Assembly (NCBI GenBank): GCA_965199865.1
Contig: CBDATU010000011.1
Coordinates: forward strand, 682,001 to 746,000
DNA from: JAPOUP01 sp965199865
GTDB lineage: Bacteria > Pseudomonadota > Alphaproteobacteria > Rhodobacterales > Rhodobacteraceae
Direction: 5' to 3'
Length of the DNA stretch: 64,000 nt
Shown here: positions 35,359 to 44,538 of the stretch, one piece after another
Layout of the letters: each line of letters opens with the position of its first letter
Numbering within the stretch: position 1 is the first letter of the stretch
Made by a program: the position numbers and the translations under genes
The notes under the pieces: generated by a model
The model's input: only the letters and a program-made list of their open reading frames with translations
What the model was told of the DNA's origin: nothing
Databases searched by the model: none

Positions 35359-36576
35359 TCAGAGCCCATAGAAGGCTACACCATTGTCGTGGAATAGCTT
35401 GCGGTGTCCGTCTAGGTCCAGAAGCGGCCCGACCACTGTGCGCAATGCATTTACCACATCGCCGTAACCTGACGCCGCAAGCAGAGCGACAGGCCAGTCC
35501 GATCCAAACATCACCCGATCCTGTCCAAACACGTCAAGCACGTGAGAGATATAGGGATGCAGATCCGCTGGAGTCCAGTATTGGTGATCCGCTTCGGTCA
35601 CCATTCCAGAAACCTTACAGTATATGTCTGGAAAGCCACGGAGCTCCGCGATCTGGCTGGCCCAGGGCTCGAACACTCCCTCAGCGATCAATGGCTTCGA
35701 TAGGTGGTTGATCACCGCCCTAAGGCCCGGCGTCCTCCTAATTGCCTCGACTGCATGCGGAAGCTGTGGAGGCTTCGTCAGGAATTCAAACCGCATGCCT
35801 ACACTGGCGACATAGGCAAGATTCCTGAGAACGCGTGGCCTCAGAATCCAGTCATCTTCCTCAAGATCCTGGAGCATCGGCCGGAAGGACAGAAAGCGCG
35901 GATTCCCTCGATAGTGATCCAGCCGAGCGGGAAATCCATCACTGTCCAGATCCAGCCAGCCGCAGACACCAGCCACAAATTCGCAGCGATCAGCGATTTC
36001 GAGCAGAAAGTCCGTCTCGGCTTCCGTATCCGCTGCCTGCACAAGGACTGTTCTGGTTACTCCGGCCTGCCTCAGGAGCGGGGCCAGATCATCAGGCAGG
36101 TAGTCACGATACAGAATTTCCTGATCCGGTGACATCCAGAAATAATCGCCCCGGTCAATCTTCCAGAAGTGGTGGTGGGAATCGAGGATTGGTCCGGCTT
36201 TTCGCTGGAGTCTCGGGTCACCGCCGGTTTCCGCCAGAATCGCGTCAAGGTCGAATACCGGCTCCATCTGCGCCCACCAATCGCCCTCCCTGGCCCATGG
36301 TACGGGCTGCTGGAAGCCACGCATGAAGCGGTCCCATTCCTTTGCCCGCGGGACCTCTTCCAGATATCGGGCGTAATCTGAACGGTAGTCGAAACCATCT
36401 TCGACCTTAAGCACCATGAACAGACGGTTCCCGATCAGGTAGATGTTCTGGGCGATGACGCCGCAGGACGCCATCCCCTGCGTGACCTCTGGCCAAACCT
36501 TTCTGTGCCACTCACAGAATTCACGAATGCTGTCATGATGATCTTTCAGATCAAGGGAAAATGCGAGTTCCTTCAT
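35359..36576 (-). CDS. Fusion: L-rhamnose-mutarotase domain plus amidohydrolase (sugar lactonase) domain
   Basis: The protein has 405 residues from ATG 36576 (GAGG eight bases upstream). Residues ~1-110 match the RhaM mutarotase domain (EFCEWHRKVWPEVTQGM, NRLFMVLKVEDGFDY, WWAQMEPVF). Residues ~130-405 match the COG3618 amidohydrolase family (ILDSHHHFWKIDRGDYFWM, CEFVAGVCGWLDLDS, VMFGSDWPV), which includes L-fucono-1,5-lactonase and pyrone-dicarboxylate lactonase. A mutarotase joined to a lactonase would speed anomer exchange and then open the lactone made by a sugar dehydrogenase, and the next gene upstream encodes an aldo/keto reductase. No internal stop, so the fusion is natural. Confidence 0.88.
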   Translation of the reverse strand: MKELAFSLDLKDHHDSIREFCEWHRKVWPEVTQGMASCGVIAQNIYLIGNRLFMVLKVEDGFDYRSDYARYLEEVPRAKEWDRFMRGFQQPVPWAREGDWWAQMEPVFDLDAILAETGGDPRLQRKAGPILDSHHHFWKIDRGDYFWMSPDQEILYRDYLPDDLAPLLRQAGVTRTVLVQAADTEAETDFLLEIADRCEFVAGVCGWLDLDSDGFPARLDHYRGNPRFLSFRPMLQDLEEDDWILRPRVLRNLAYVASVGMRFEFLTKPPQLPHAVEAIRRTPGLRAVINHLSKPLIAEGVFEPWASQIAELRGFPDIYCKVSGMVTEADHQYWTPADLHPYISHVLDVFGQDRVMFGSDWPVALLAASGYGDVVNALRTVVGPLLDLDGHRKLFHDNGVAFYGL

Positions 36577-37047
36577 CGAGCGTCCCTCATCGGATCATTA
36601 CGATGTCTGCACATCCGCATTCACTTTTCCAGTAAGGCCTGGATGAAACGGAGATGGCAGACGCTGTACGAGATGGAGATTACGGATCGCCAGCAGATTG
36701 GGAAACTCCAGAATCCACCAGATCGCACATTATGTTCAGCACCGGTTTTCGGTTACCCGGCAGACAATTCCGGCGAGCACCGCACTCTACTGGATGAATC
36801 CGGGATGTCCTCAGGCTGACTTTGATTGGCCGTCGGTATGTGTAGGATTCGGTACCAGAAATCATCGGCCCAATCATTCAGTTCGATCCCCTTAGCGTTG
36901 GCTCAATTGAATTTAGCTCACTTAACACAGGGCGATCATGTCCGCTGGTGCAGCTTTCAGGTTGCCACATCCATCCGGATCTGCATCATGCCTACCTGGA
37001 AGCCTCAGAGCCGTGTGTATGGAAAACACAGGTGTCAGGAGCCAGGC
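36577..37047. other. Intergenic region
   Basis: About 470 bases without a supportable gene; short frames on both strands overlap and have no family signature. AT-richer than its neighbours, so it may hold a promoter for the fusion gene. Confidence 0.45.
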
Positions 37048-38016
37048 TCAGCCAGGCAAGTATTCTCGGTTCCGCTCAGGATCCTCCGTCGAATAAGGCA
37101 GTGATGTCAATGCCTTCCATGCAGAATCGGGAACAGGCGTTTCGGCAAGGCGAATAGCCTCGCATATGCGTTCCGGCCGGGTAACGCCAAGCAAAGTCGA
37201 CGCAATTCGCGGGTCACGCATAGAAAACTGAAGTGCGGCTGCAGCAAGCGGAACGCCATGCTCAGCGCAGATGGCCTCAACCAGCCGCACAGCCTCAAGC
37301 TGCTCGTCGCTGGCCTGCTGGTAGGCAATCAATCGGGACCCTGCCGTGCCCTTGGCCAGCACGCCACTGGCGAATGGCGCGGCATTGATGACCGCAATGC
37401 CATTGCTCCGGGCATAGTCGAACAATGCATCCGCGTTGCGGTTCAGGAGCGTGTAGCGATTGTGGCTGATCAAGGCATCAAATGGCCAGTCCTTCAGAAT
37501 TGGAAGCATCATGTCGACACGGCCCATGGCGAGACCCACCGCCTGCGTCAGTCCCTCCTCTTTCATCCTGAAGAGTTCGCTTATGGCTCCGCCCGGCCCG
37601 GTGATCTCTCCCAGGTTCCGAGCGTGTTCAGGATCGTGGAGATGCAGCAGTTGGACGCTGTCTACCGAAAGTGCAACCAGACTCTCCTCCAGCGACCTTC
37701 GTGCACGGTCGGCGTCAAAGCGAAGGGTCTCCATGTGCCGGTCGAGCTTTGTCGAGATGACAAACCCATCGGGGAGTCCGCCCATTTCACGGATAACCTT
37801 TCCGATGCGTTCCTCCGACCTCCCGAAGCCATAATTTCGGGATGTGTCAATAACATTGGCAGGACCCTCGAAGACCGCGCGAATGGTTGCAAGTGCACAG
37901 GATTCACCCACCGAGTATCCATAAGTGTCCGGCATGTCGCCCAGACCGGTTGCTCCAAACGCAAGTTCGGTGATCTCAACACCGCTGTCACGCAATGGGG
38001 TCTTCCTCAATGTCAT
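37048..38016 (-). CDS. Aldo/keto reductase, aldose-dehydrogenase-like
   Basis: The protein has 322 residues. FGATGLGDMPDTYGYS is the first strand and cofactor edge, and NVIDTSRNYGFGRSEERIGK holds the catalytic Asp and Tyr. FVISTKLDRH carries the Lys, and LLHLHDPEH the His. It is closest by eye to D-threo-aldose/L-fucose 1-dehydrogenases, which oxidise the sugar to its lactone with NAD(P). The lactonase fusion downstream makes this assignment attractive. ATG 38016 is the first start. Confidence 0.85.
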   Translation of the reverse strand: MTLRKTPLRDSGVEITELAFGATGLGDMPDTYGYSVGESCALATIRAVFEGPANVIDTSRNYGFGRSEERIGKVIREMGGLPDGFVISTKLDRHMETLRFDADRARRSLEESLVALSVDSVQLLHLHDPEHARNLGEITGPGGAISELFRMKEEGLTQAVGLAMGRVDMMLPILKDWPFDALISHNRYTLLNRNADALFDYARSNGIAVINAAPFASGVLAKGTAGSRLIAYQQASDEQLEAVRLVEAICAEHGVPLAAAALQFSMRDPRIASTLLGVTRPERICEAIRLAETPVPDSAWKALTSLPYSTEDPERNREYLPG

Positions 38017-38040
38017 GATTGGCCCCCGCTCATCGCAGCT

Positions 38041-39123
38041 TCATCCAGAGGCAGGGATGTCGAGTGCGATGTCGTGCAGATCCATGCGGTAAGGTCTTGC
38101 GGTCCTGGGCAGTTTCTTCTCAATCCGGTATTCCGGATCGGTCAGCTGCCTGCGCAGCGCGGATATCACCTCACCCATACCTTCAACGAAACCCGTGTTG
38201 GCTTCGGGAAGGTCATGCTTGATCATCTCATGCAGCTTCGGCAACGCATGGTAGGGAACCATTGGAAACATATGGTGCTCAACGTGGTAGTTCATGTTCC
38301 AGTAAATGAACCGGCTGATCGGATTCAGATAGACCGTACGGGTATTCAGCCGATGGTCGATCACGTTGTCGGCCATTCCGGTGTGCTGCAGAAGCCCCGT
38401 GAGAACGAAGTGCCAGGATCCGAGTATGGCAGGTCCGATGCCCACCACCATGAACGGAATAAGCGAGCCCATCAAGACCGCTACGGCAAGCGTCACCGCG
38501 AACACCAATATCCAGATTCTCGCTACCGCTGTCGCCTTGGCCCAATCCGTTTCTGGTACGTAATCCTTTTCCTCGTTGTTGAGCCCCCATACCGCATGGC
38601 GAAACATCGCAATCAGGCCCTCATACTGATGCAGACCAACAAAGAGCAGAAACACCTTGAAAATTACCGGCGGACGCATGGTAACGATTTCAGGATCACG
38701 TCCGACGATGATCGTATCGGTATGGTGACGCGCATGCGACCATCGCCACAGCGTTGGGTTTCTGAGCAGCATGAAACAGCCAATCTGGTAAACGACATTG
38801 TTCAGCCAACCGGTCCTGAATGCCGTTCCGTGACCGGCCTCATGCCAGCGGCTGTCGGCACCGGATGAGTACAGCACGCTGTATGCGATCCAGAATGGGA
38901 GTGACCACCAGGAGGGCCATAGGGCAATTCCGACGCCTGCCAGCAAGATCATGGATCCGTAGTAGATGATGGAATCCCGGATGGCTGGGCCATCACGGCG
39001 CTTCATTAACGCCTTCATGTCCGCTCTTGATACATGTGTGTGATACCAGTCGGCTGCGGCCAGGCCAATCCTGATGGCATGCTGCCCGTTGGATCCAAGC
39101 AAGCTGTAATCCCGCTTTGCCAT
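38041..39123 (-). CDS. Membrane fatty acid desaturase-family protein
   Basis: The protein has 360 residues with three histidine boxes binding a di-iron centre: HEAGH (~92-96), HARHH (~128-132), and HVEHH (~275-279). About four membrane helices lie around them. The family inserts double bonds or hydroxyl groups in acyl chains or hydrophobic substrates, using electrons from ferredoxin or cytochrome b5. In this cluster, with a P450 and an enolase-superfamily enzyme, the substrate may be a small hydrophobic molecule rather than a lipid; that is inference. It follows the enolase-like gene by about 80 bases. Confidence 0.88.
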   Translation of the reverse strand: MAKRDYSLLGSNGQHAIRIGLAAADWYHTHVSRADMKALMKRRDGPAIRDSIIYYGSMILLAGVGIALWPSWWSLPFWIAYSVLYSSGADSRWHEAGHGTAFRTGWLNNVVYQIGCFMLLRNPTLWRWSHARHHTDTIIVGRDPEIVTMRPPVIFKVFLLFVGLHQYEGLIAMFRHAVWGLNNEEKDYVPETDWAKATAVARIWILVFAVTLAVAVLMGSLIPFMVVGIGPAILGSWHFVLTGLLQHTGMADNVIDHRLNTRTVYLNPISRFIYWNMNYHVEHHMFPMVPYHALPKLHEMIKHDLPEANTGFVEGMGEVISALRRQLTDPEYRIEKKLPRTARPYRMDLHDIALDIPASG

Positions 39124-39202
39124 AATTCCCTCCCATGCCTAAAATAATGTCAGGAAGCGTAGGAAAATCCCACACGATCCTCAATACCTGCAAAATTTTC
39201 GC

Positions 39203-40408
39203 CTATTCGAATTTCGCCACGTGCATGGTGTTTTTCCTGATATAGTTCCAGTCATAGATGACGCCCAGGCCATGACCAGAAGGTACCGGAACCGTTCCGT
39301 CCGTTCCGATACAGTCCAGCTGGTCACTGTAGCCGCATGAATATACCGGAGGAATCGAATTCAGGCAGTCTGGCCCGACAAGCGCGACTTCGTAGAAATT
39401 CGTGTTGCGCATCGCGGACATGACGGCCCGATGTGCTGGGCCTGGAGCGTGCAGTTCGCAGTCGATCCCAAGCGCCTCCGCCAGATGCGCGATCTTCATG
39501 GCACCGGTGATTCCCATGTCGTATTCAGGATCGCAGCGAAGAAAGTCCGTACCGCCCGCCAGGACAAAATCCGCCTTTGGCTCAACACCGCGGATATGTT
39601 CGGTCTGCAGGAGAGGCGTTCTTATCTTTTCTCTCAGAATCCGGTGTGCATGGGCGGAGGTCCCCGAATCCCGAAATGGATCCTCATACCAGAAGCACCG
39701 AGCATCGTCGCAGGCATGACCGACATGGATCGCATCCGCCAGTGTCCGCAGCTCGCAGGCATAATCGACCATTATGTCCATTGAGTCTCCGACCATGCGG
39801 CGAACATGCAGCAGGCATTCAGCCTCCTCGCGTGCGTTTCCTTCGTGCCATCCATGGATCTTGTAAGCCCGATAACCCACTTCACCGCATTGGAGCGCAA
39901 ATTCGGCGAATGCCTCCTTGCTGTCCAGTCCGCCATTACGGTCGCCATGGTATGTCGAAGCGTAAGCGGGCAGGTGCTGGCGATATCCGCCAAGCATCCT
40001 TGATACCGAAACACCGTATTTCTTCCCGGCCAAATCCCAGAGCGCGATATCAATCGGACCGTGTCCCATATGGTCGTATTGTCGGAGCTCGCGTTTCATG
40101 TCGTCATAGAGGCCCTCCCGCGCTTCGGCATCCCGCCCAATCAGTAGAGGGGCGAGCATCAGGCTCTGGGCCAAAGCGCATTTGGTGCCTACGTAATGCG
40201 TGACGTATTCGCCCCTGCATCCGTCATGGCATTCGATCACGACGGCATATCGGGACATTGTTGTCGTCTGGCCGGGAGCATATTCGACTGCACCGCCTGG
40301 TGTTCCACCACTGCGCTGATGGGCCTCGCCTTCGCCGATGAGCCCGAGGTTCTCGACCTCAAAACCGAACTCTCGAATTTCCACCTGACTGATGACTGAC
40401 CGCGCCAT
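39203..40408 (-). CDS. Enolase-superfamily enzyme (mandelate racemase / sugar acid dehydratase type)
   Basis: The protein has 401 residues from ATG 40408; the frame extends upstream but without a site. The N-terminal capping domain is followed by HGPIDIALWDLAGKKYG. The barrel holds AYKIHGWHEGN (KxH acid/base pair), MVDYACELR (metal Asp), CFWYEDPFRD (metal Glu), LLQTEHIRG (third metal position), and CELHAPGPAHRA near the end. Family members racemise, cycloisomerise or dehydrate carboxylates, often sugar acids, which fits a lactonase product. Exact reaction not inferable. Confidence 0.85.
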   Translation of the reverse strand: MARSVISQVEIREFGFEVENLGLIGEGEAHQRSGGTPGGAVEYAPGQTTTMSRYAVVIECHDGCRGEYVTHYVGTKCALAQSLMLAPLLIGRDAEAREGLYDDMKRELRQYDHMGHGPIDIALWDLAGKKYGVSVSRMLGGYRQHLPAYASTYHGDRNGGLDSKEAFAEFALQCGEVGYRAYKIHGWHEGNAREEAECLLHVRRMVGDSMDIMVDYACELRTLADAIHVGHACDDARCFWYEDPFRDSGTSAHAHRILREKIRTPLLQTEHIRGVEPKADFVLAGGTDFLRCDPEYDMGITGAMKIAHLAEALGIDCELHAPGPAHRAVMSAMRNTNFYEVALVGPDCLNSIPPVYSCGYSDQLDCIGTDGTVPVPSGHGLGVIYDWNYIRKNTMHVAKFE

Positions 40409-40718
40409 ACCCGATGCGTCGCACGACCACCTGAAGATAGTCAAGAATGATCCTGAAGAGGAATGGCATGCGCCGCATGTGGTGAAGATATGTCGATGGC
40501 AGAGAGAGGCGCCCGAACGCTTCAAAAAGCTTCAGCCCAAACCGGCGGGCCACCGCCATCCGGCCTGGATGGCAACGTTTCCCATGAGGCCGATCCACCC
40601 GCAAATCTACTGTACATTCAGGCAGGCCGCTGAACCTGCCCATACAAAAGCGTAACCGCCCCATTTCCACTCCGACGCACGGCGGTCAGGGAACTTCAGT
40701 TCAGGGACGTTCCCCGCT
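40409..40718. other. Intergenic region downstream of the P450 gene
   Basis: About 310 bases. One plus-strand frame (40392-40655) is open but has no family content. It may hold the promoter for the enolase-like gene. Confidence 0.45.
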
Positions 40719-42080
40719 CTACCGTCTTGGTTCCAGCACAATGGGCAGGTTGCCCTTTGGCCTCGGAATTGGCAGGTGCTGCCAGACCGTCGGATTGCCA
40801 TCGGAAACCGCAACGCGGAACCGGCGAACCAGTGCATGAATGAATGCCTTGACCTGCATTTCCGCGAAATGCATGCCAATGCACTTATGCGCACCACCGC
40901 CAAAGGGCATCCAGGCGAAGCGATGCGATCGGTCTTCGGCGCGATTCTCGCTGAAGCGATCAGGATCGAACTCATCCGGCTCTGTGAAGTAACGGTCTGA
41001 CCGCATGACCAGGGCAACCTGAACCGACACCAGCGCACCGGCCGGTATCGTCGTTCCATTCCATTCGAACTTACGCAGCGCCCTGCGGGCAATGACCTGC
41101 ACAGGCGGCATCATTCTCAGCGCCTCCTTGAACACGCGTGCCGTTAGCGGCATGGCATGGAGCATTTCGGGAACGAAAGGCCCATCGCCGAGACCCTGGA
41201 CCTCCTCGGCGATTCTATCCTGCCAATCGGGGTATTCGGAAAGCGCCCACACCATAGTGGTCAGACTGCTGGCGGTCGTGTCATGGGCAGCCATCATCAG
41301 AAAATTGAAATGATCGATAACCTCGTCGTCGGTCCATCCATTGCCGTCGTCGTCACGGGACCGGCACATCTGGGAAAAAAAGTCCTGTCCATTGCCGTTC
41401 CTGCGCTCTTCAATCAATTCCCTGAACCGTTCGACGAGCCGCGACCGTGCCTTCAACCCGCGGCGCAGGGCGGTGAAGGGCAAAGGCTTTCGAACCGGGG
41501 TGAGCACAGCCAAAATCTCATCCGTAAGCGCCCTGTTGAGTTCCGCTGCCTCGCTCACCTCAACGGGCAGCCCCATGAATGAGTAGGCCCCGATCCGTAG
41601 CGTCAGGTCCTTTATCGCAGGATAGAATCCAAACGATCTGCCGACGGGCCATGATGCGACCAGCTCATCAAGCACCGGAGCCATCATTGAAAGATAGCTG
41701 TCCAATGCGGACTTACGGAACGCCGACTGCATGATCCGGCGGTGCGCACGGTGATCATCAAAGTCCCGAACCATCAGGCCATTGGGAAACACTTCGGCGA
41801 CCGTCGTCCATCCAAGAGCGTTCGAGAACAGCCGATCCGGATCCGTCAGAACATACTCCACCGCATCCGCATCGGTCAGGGAAACTCGCCATTTACCCAT
41901 GGTTTTGAGGCGGTAGACACCGCCCAGAGTCTTCAGGCAGCGGCGGTTGAAGTCAAAAGACTCCCTGAGCAGATCCAATGTGTTACCGAAGAGAAAATGC
42001 TGGCGTGGGAACGGGATATGGGACAGCTCTCGTTCAGCTGGATCGGCCACCTCCACAAGGTCGCGAGCATGCAGTGTCAT
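40719..42080 (-). CDS. Cytochrome P450
   Basis: The protein has 453 residues. The I-helix oxygen-activation motif is AAHDTTASS, the K-helix is KEALRMM (ExxR), FDPDRF is the PERF-like region, and FGGGAHKCIGMHFAEMQ is the heme-binding loop with the thiolate cysteine. No membrane anchor, so it is a soluble bacterial type that needs a ferredoxin and reductase, neither of which is encoded nearby. It begins nine bases after the stop of a truncated ABC ATPase, using a purine-rich AGAGGTAGG site. Confidence 0.95.
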   Translation of the reverse strand: MTLHARDLVEVADPAERELSHIPFPRQHFLFGNTLDLLRESFDFNRRCLKTLGGVYRLKTMGKWRVSLTDADAVEYVLTDPDRLFSNALGWTTVAEVFPNGLMVRDFDDHRAHRRIMQSAFRKSALDSYLSMMAPVLDELVASWPVGRSFGFYPAIKDLTLRIGAYSFMGLPVEVSEAAELNRALTDEILAVLTPVRKPLPFTALRRGLKARSRLVERFRELIEERRNGNGQDFFSQMCRSRDDDGNGWTDDEVIDHFNFLMMAAHDTTASSLTTMVWALSEYPDWQDRIAEEVQGLGDGPFVPEMLHAMPLTARVFKEALRMMPPVQVIARRALRKFEWNGTTIPAGALVSVQVALVMRSDRYFTEPDEFDPDRFSENRAEDRSHRFAWMPFGGGAHKCIGMHFAEMQVKAFIHALVRRFRVAVSDGNPTVWQHLPIPRPKGNLPIVLEPRR

Positions 42081-42089
42081 GCCTACCTC

Positions 42090-42212
42090 TCACTCACGGC
42101 TGTTACCGATCAGACCGACAGCATCTCCTTCAGAAACAGCCAGATCAATGTCCTGCAGCGCATGTATGGCACCAAAGCCCTTCACGGTTCCGCTCAGCTC
42201 AAGCAAAGACAC
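42090..42212 (-). pseudogene. ABC transporter ATPase, first 40 codons only
   Basis: From GTG 42212, with a strong GGAGGGA site, the frame reads VSLLELSGTVKGFGAIHALQ, DIDLAVSEGDAVGLIGNS, RE and a stop at 42090. This is the start of a branched-chain amino acid (LivG/LivF) or sugar-type ABC ATPase, cut off just where Walker A should begin (GLIG.NGAGKT). The remaining ~200 residues are missing, and the P450 start follows directly. I infer a deletion that fused the ATPase leader to the P450 gene, so the P450 may now use the transporter promoter. Confidence 0.8.
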
Positions 42213-42327
42213 GCACTTCCCTCCCTATGCGGAACGTGGGACCGTCGGATCTGCCAGACATATTTGCGACCATTACCTTTGGCACGCAGCCGATGCAACA
42301 GCTGTCCAGACCACTTCCAGTCCCTAA
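42213..42327. other. Spacer between the ATPase stump and IS1380
   Basis: Reading on the minus strand this should be the leader of the ATPase stump. It is bounded at 42324-42327 by CTAA, one copy of the IS target duplication. No gene. Confidence 0.5.
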
Positions 42328-44139
42328 CCCGGATATCTCACCAGATGATGTTGCATGGGGCCGAATTCCATGATATATGCGGGAGTCATCAAAACCTTGC
42401 ATATGAGAGGAGACCGGACCCCATGCCGACACAGTGTAACAGCCCTGACATCGAGTTCAACCGGCACGGACGGCGGGAGGTGACCGCCGCCTTCGACGGC
42501 GGGCGCATGTCCTCGGACGGCGGCGCCCTGCTCCTGCGGGAAGCCGACCGGGTGGCGGACGTCACCCGCCGGCTGGCGGAGTGCCTGACCGATTACCGGG
42601 ACCAGGACCGCATCGAGCACGGGCTGAGGGAGCTCGTGGCGCAGCGCGTCATGGCGATCGCCCTCGGATACGAGGACATCAACGACCACGACCGCCTGCG
42701 GGACGACAGCGTCCTGGCGCTGGCCGTCGGACGTGACGACATCACCGGCGCCGGCCGGAAGCGGGAGCGCGACCGGGGCCATCCCCTGGCCGGGTCCAGC
42801 ACCCTCAACCGCCTTGAGCTGGGCACGCCGGAGGCGGCGGAAACGGACCGCTACAGACGGATCGTGGCCGACGGCGCCGCGATCGAGCGGCTGATGGTGG
42901 ACCTGTTCCTGGATGCCCACGAGGTCCCGCCCGGGGAGATCGTCCTCGACGTCGACGCTACCGACGACCCGCTGCACGGCGGCCAGGAGGGACGCTTTTT
43001 CCACGGCTACTACGGCCACTACTGCTACCTCCCGCTGTATGTCACCTGCGGTGACCACATCCTCCTTGCGCGGCTGCGTCAGTCGAACGTCGACGCGTCG
43101 GAGGGATCGGTGGAGGCGCTTGCGGAGATCGTGGAGCGGATCCGCTCCCGCTGGCCGGAGACCGCCATCATCGTGAGGGGCGATTCCGGCTTCTGCCGCG
43201 AGAGCCTGATGGCCTGGTGCGAGGCGAACGGGGTCGACTACGTCCTCGGACTGGCGAGGAACTCGCGCCTGGTGGAGCGGATCGCCGGACCGCTGGAGAG
43301 GTCGCGGCGGCGCGCCATCGCCTCGGGAAAGCCGTCGCGGCGCTTCCGGGACTTTCGCTACCGGACCCGGTCCAGCTGGAGCCGGACCCGCCGCGTCGTG
43401 GGAAAGGCGGAGTGGCTGCCCGGCCCGGGCGGCGCCAATCCCCGTTTCATCGTGACCAGCCTGCCGAAGGACCGCTTCACCGCCAGGAACCTCTACGAGA
43501 AGCTGTACTGCGCGAGGGGCGACATGGAGAACCGGATAAAGGAGCAGCAGCTGGAACTCTTCGCCGACCGGACCTCGACGGCGACAATGCGTGCCAACCA
43601 GCTGCGGCTGTACCTCTCCGCCTTCGCCGGAGCCCTGCTCCGGACCGTCCGGGCGATCGGCCTCGCCGGCACGGACATGGCGAGGGCCCAGTGCGGGACC
43701 ATAAGGACGCGGCTCCTGAAGGTCGCCTGCCGGGTGACGGTCAGCGTGCGCCGCGTCCGCCTGTCGCTGTCCTCCGTCTTTCCCCTTCAGGACCTGTTCG
43801 CACGGGCGGTCGCCGCGCTGCTGGCCGCGCCGTCGCCGCAGGTGCCGCCGCCGCAGCCGGATCCGGCCCCCGAACCCACGCCCGCCTGAGCGGATCCGGC
43901 CCCTGACGGCCCGGACTGGCGGGCGGAACCGGCCCGCAGCGGGAGAGGTGTGTCCGGCACCACCGCCCGCGGCTGCCGGGCCGTGGATGTTCCCTCATTG
44001 TTCCCGCCACCGCGGCCACCGGACGGCCGCTGTCGGGTTCCGTCGGCCGACGGAGCTGCCGGTCCGCCCACGAACCGCCCCCGGAACCCCTTCCAGGCCG
44101 GTGCCGGAGCGTCCGGTTGCGGCTGGTGAGATATCCGGG
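42328..44139. mobile_element. Complete IS1380-family insertion sequence
   Basis: The 1812-base element is bounded by perfect 17-base inverted repeats: CCCGGATATCTCACCAG at 42328-42344 and its reverse complement at 44123-44139. It is flanked on both sides by CTAA (42324-42327 and 44140-44143), a four-base target duplication. A single intact transposase gene occupies 42423-43889; the last 250 bases are a GC-rich non-coding tail. Intact ends, matching duplication and open transposase suggest a recent, possibly active insertion. Confidence 0.93.
42423..43889 (+). CDS. IS1380-family transposase
   Basis: The protein has 488 residues from ATG 42423 with a GAGGAG site; the frame is open upstream to 41742 only by chance, as that part lies outside the element. 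The family opening is DGGRMSSDGGALLLREAD. The DDE catalytic residues are in VLDVDATDDPLHGGQEG, IIVRGDSGFCRE and RGDMENRIKEQQLE. The proline-rich C-terminus (PPPQPDPAPEPTPA) is a common tail. GC and codon bias are visibly higher than the neighbouring genes, as expected for an acquired element. Confidence 0.95.
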   Translation: MPTQCNSPDIEFNRHGRREVTAAFDGGRMSSDGGALLLREADRVADVTRRLAECLTDYRDQDRIEHGLRELVAQRVMAIALGYEDINDHDRLRDDSVLALAVGRDDITGAGRKRERDRGHPLAGSSTLNRLELGTPEAAETDRYRRIVADGAAIERLMVDLFLDAHEVPPGEIVLDVDATDDPLHGGQEGRFFHGYYGHYCYLPLYVTCGDHILLARLRQSNVDASEGSVEALAEIVERIRSRWPETAIIVRGDSGFCRESLMAWCEANGVDYVLGLARNSRLVERIAGPLERSRRRAIASGKPSRRFRDFRYRTRSSWSRTRRVVGKAEWLPGPGGANPRFIVTSLPKDRFTARNLYEKLYCARGDMENRIKEQQLELFADRTSTATMRANQLRLYLSAFAGALLRTVRAIGLAGTDMARAQCGTIRTRLLKVACRVTVSVRRVRLSLSSVFPLQDLFARAVAALLAAPSPQVPPPQPDPAPEPTPA

Positions 44140-44538
44140 CTAACGGTTGCCCCATTCGAGCTGGTGCATGCATTCACGGATCAAGGAAACCATCTCCCGT
44201 TCAGAATCCGTCAACCACGCGTCAATGAGCTCCGGTCGATGATCATGTGGCTCCCAAAGCCGTGCACAGACGCTATAGCCTCGTTCGCTCAGGCTGAGAT
44301 AGCCCCTGCTGATTGAGATCAGCTCCTCGTCCCTGATGCTACATTCGTGGAAGCAGTCCCGCAGCAGCTCCCTACTCACCTGGTCGGCCACCCAGCGCCG
44401 CGATTGCCGGTGATCGACCAGGTTCTTCGGGTCAATGCCTCGCAAATCCGAAGATCTGGGAAACCGGTCCGTACCATCGCTAAAGGCTTTCAGACCTTCG
44501 AGATCCGGCCCGGAATGCGCCGATCGTACTTCCGCCAT
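44140..44538 (-). CDS. Hypothetical protein ending at the IS1380 target site
   Basis: The protein has 132 residues from ATG 44538, with AGGAG eight bases upstream. It is hydrophilic and probably soluble: VDHRQSRRWVADQVSRELLR, SIRDEELISISRGYLSLSER, DSEREMVSLIRECMHQLEWG. Its TAG stop is made of bases that belong to the CTAA target duplication, so the IS landed exactly on the stop codon without changing the protein. No family recognised. Before the insertion it was upstream of, and co-directional with, the ABC ATPase stump and P450 genes. Confidence 0.65.
   Translation of the reverse strand: MAEVRSAHSGPDLEGLKAFSDGTDRFPRSSDLRGIDPKNLVDHRQSRRWVADQVSRELLRDCFHECSIRDEELISISRGYLSLSERGYSVCARLWEPHDHRPELIDAWLTDSEREMVSLIRECMHQLEWGNR

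Noticed and set aside
37258..38868. 536-codon plus-strand frame
   Set aside because: It is antisense to the aldo/keto reductase and desaturase genes, which have full family motifs.
41742..42422. N-terminal extension of the IS1380 transposase frame
   Set aside because: It lies outside the left inverted repeat and overlaps the P450 gene antisense; the ATG at 42423 has a good ribosome site.
43741..44139. Genes in the GC-rich tail of the IS1380 element
   Set aside because: Frames on both strands are low-complexity Pro/Arg/Gly and lack start signals.
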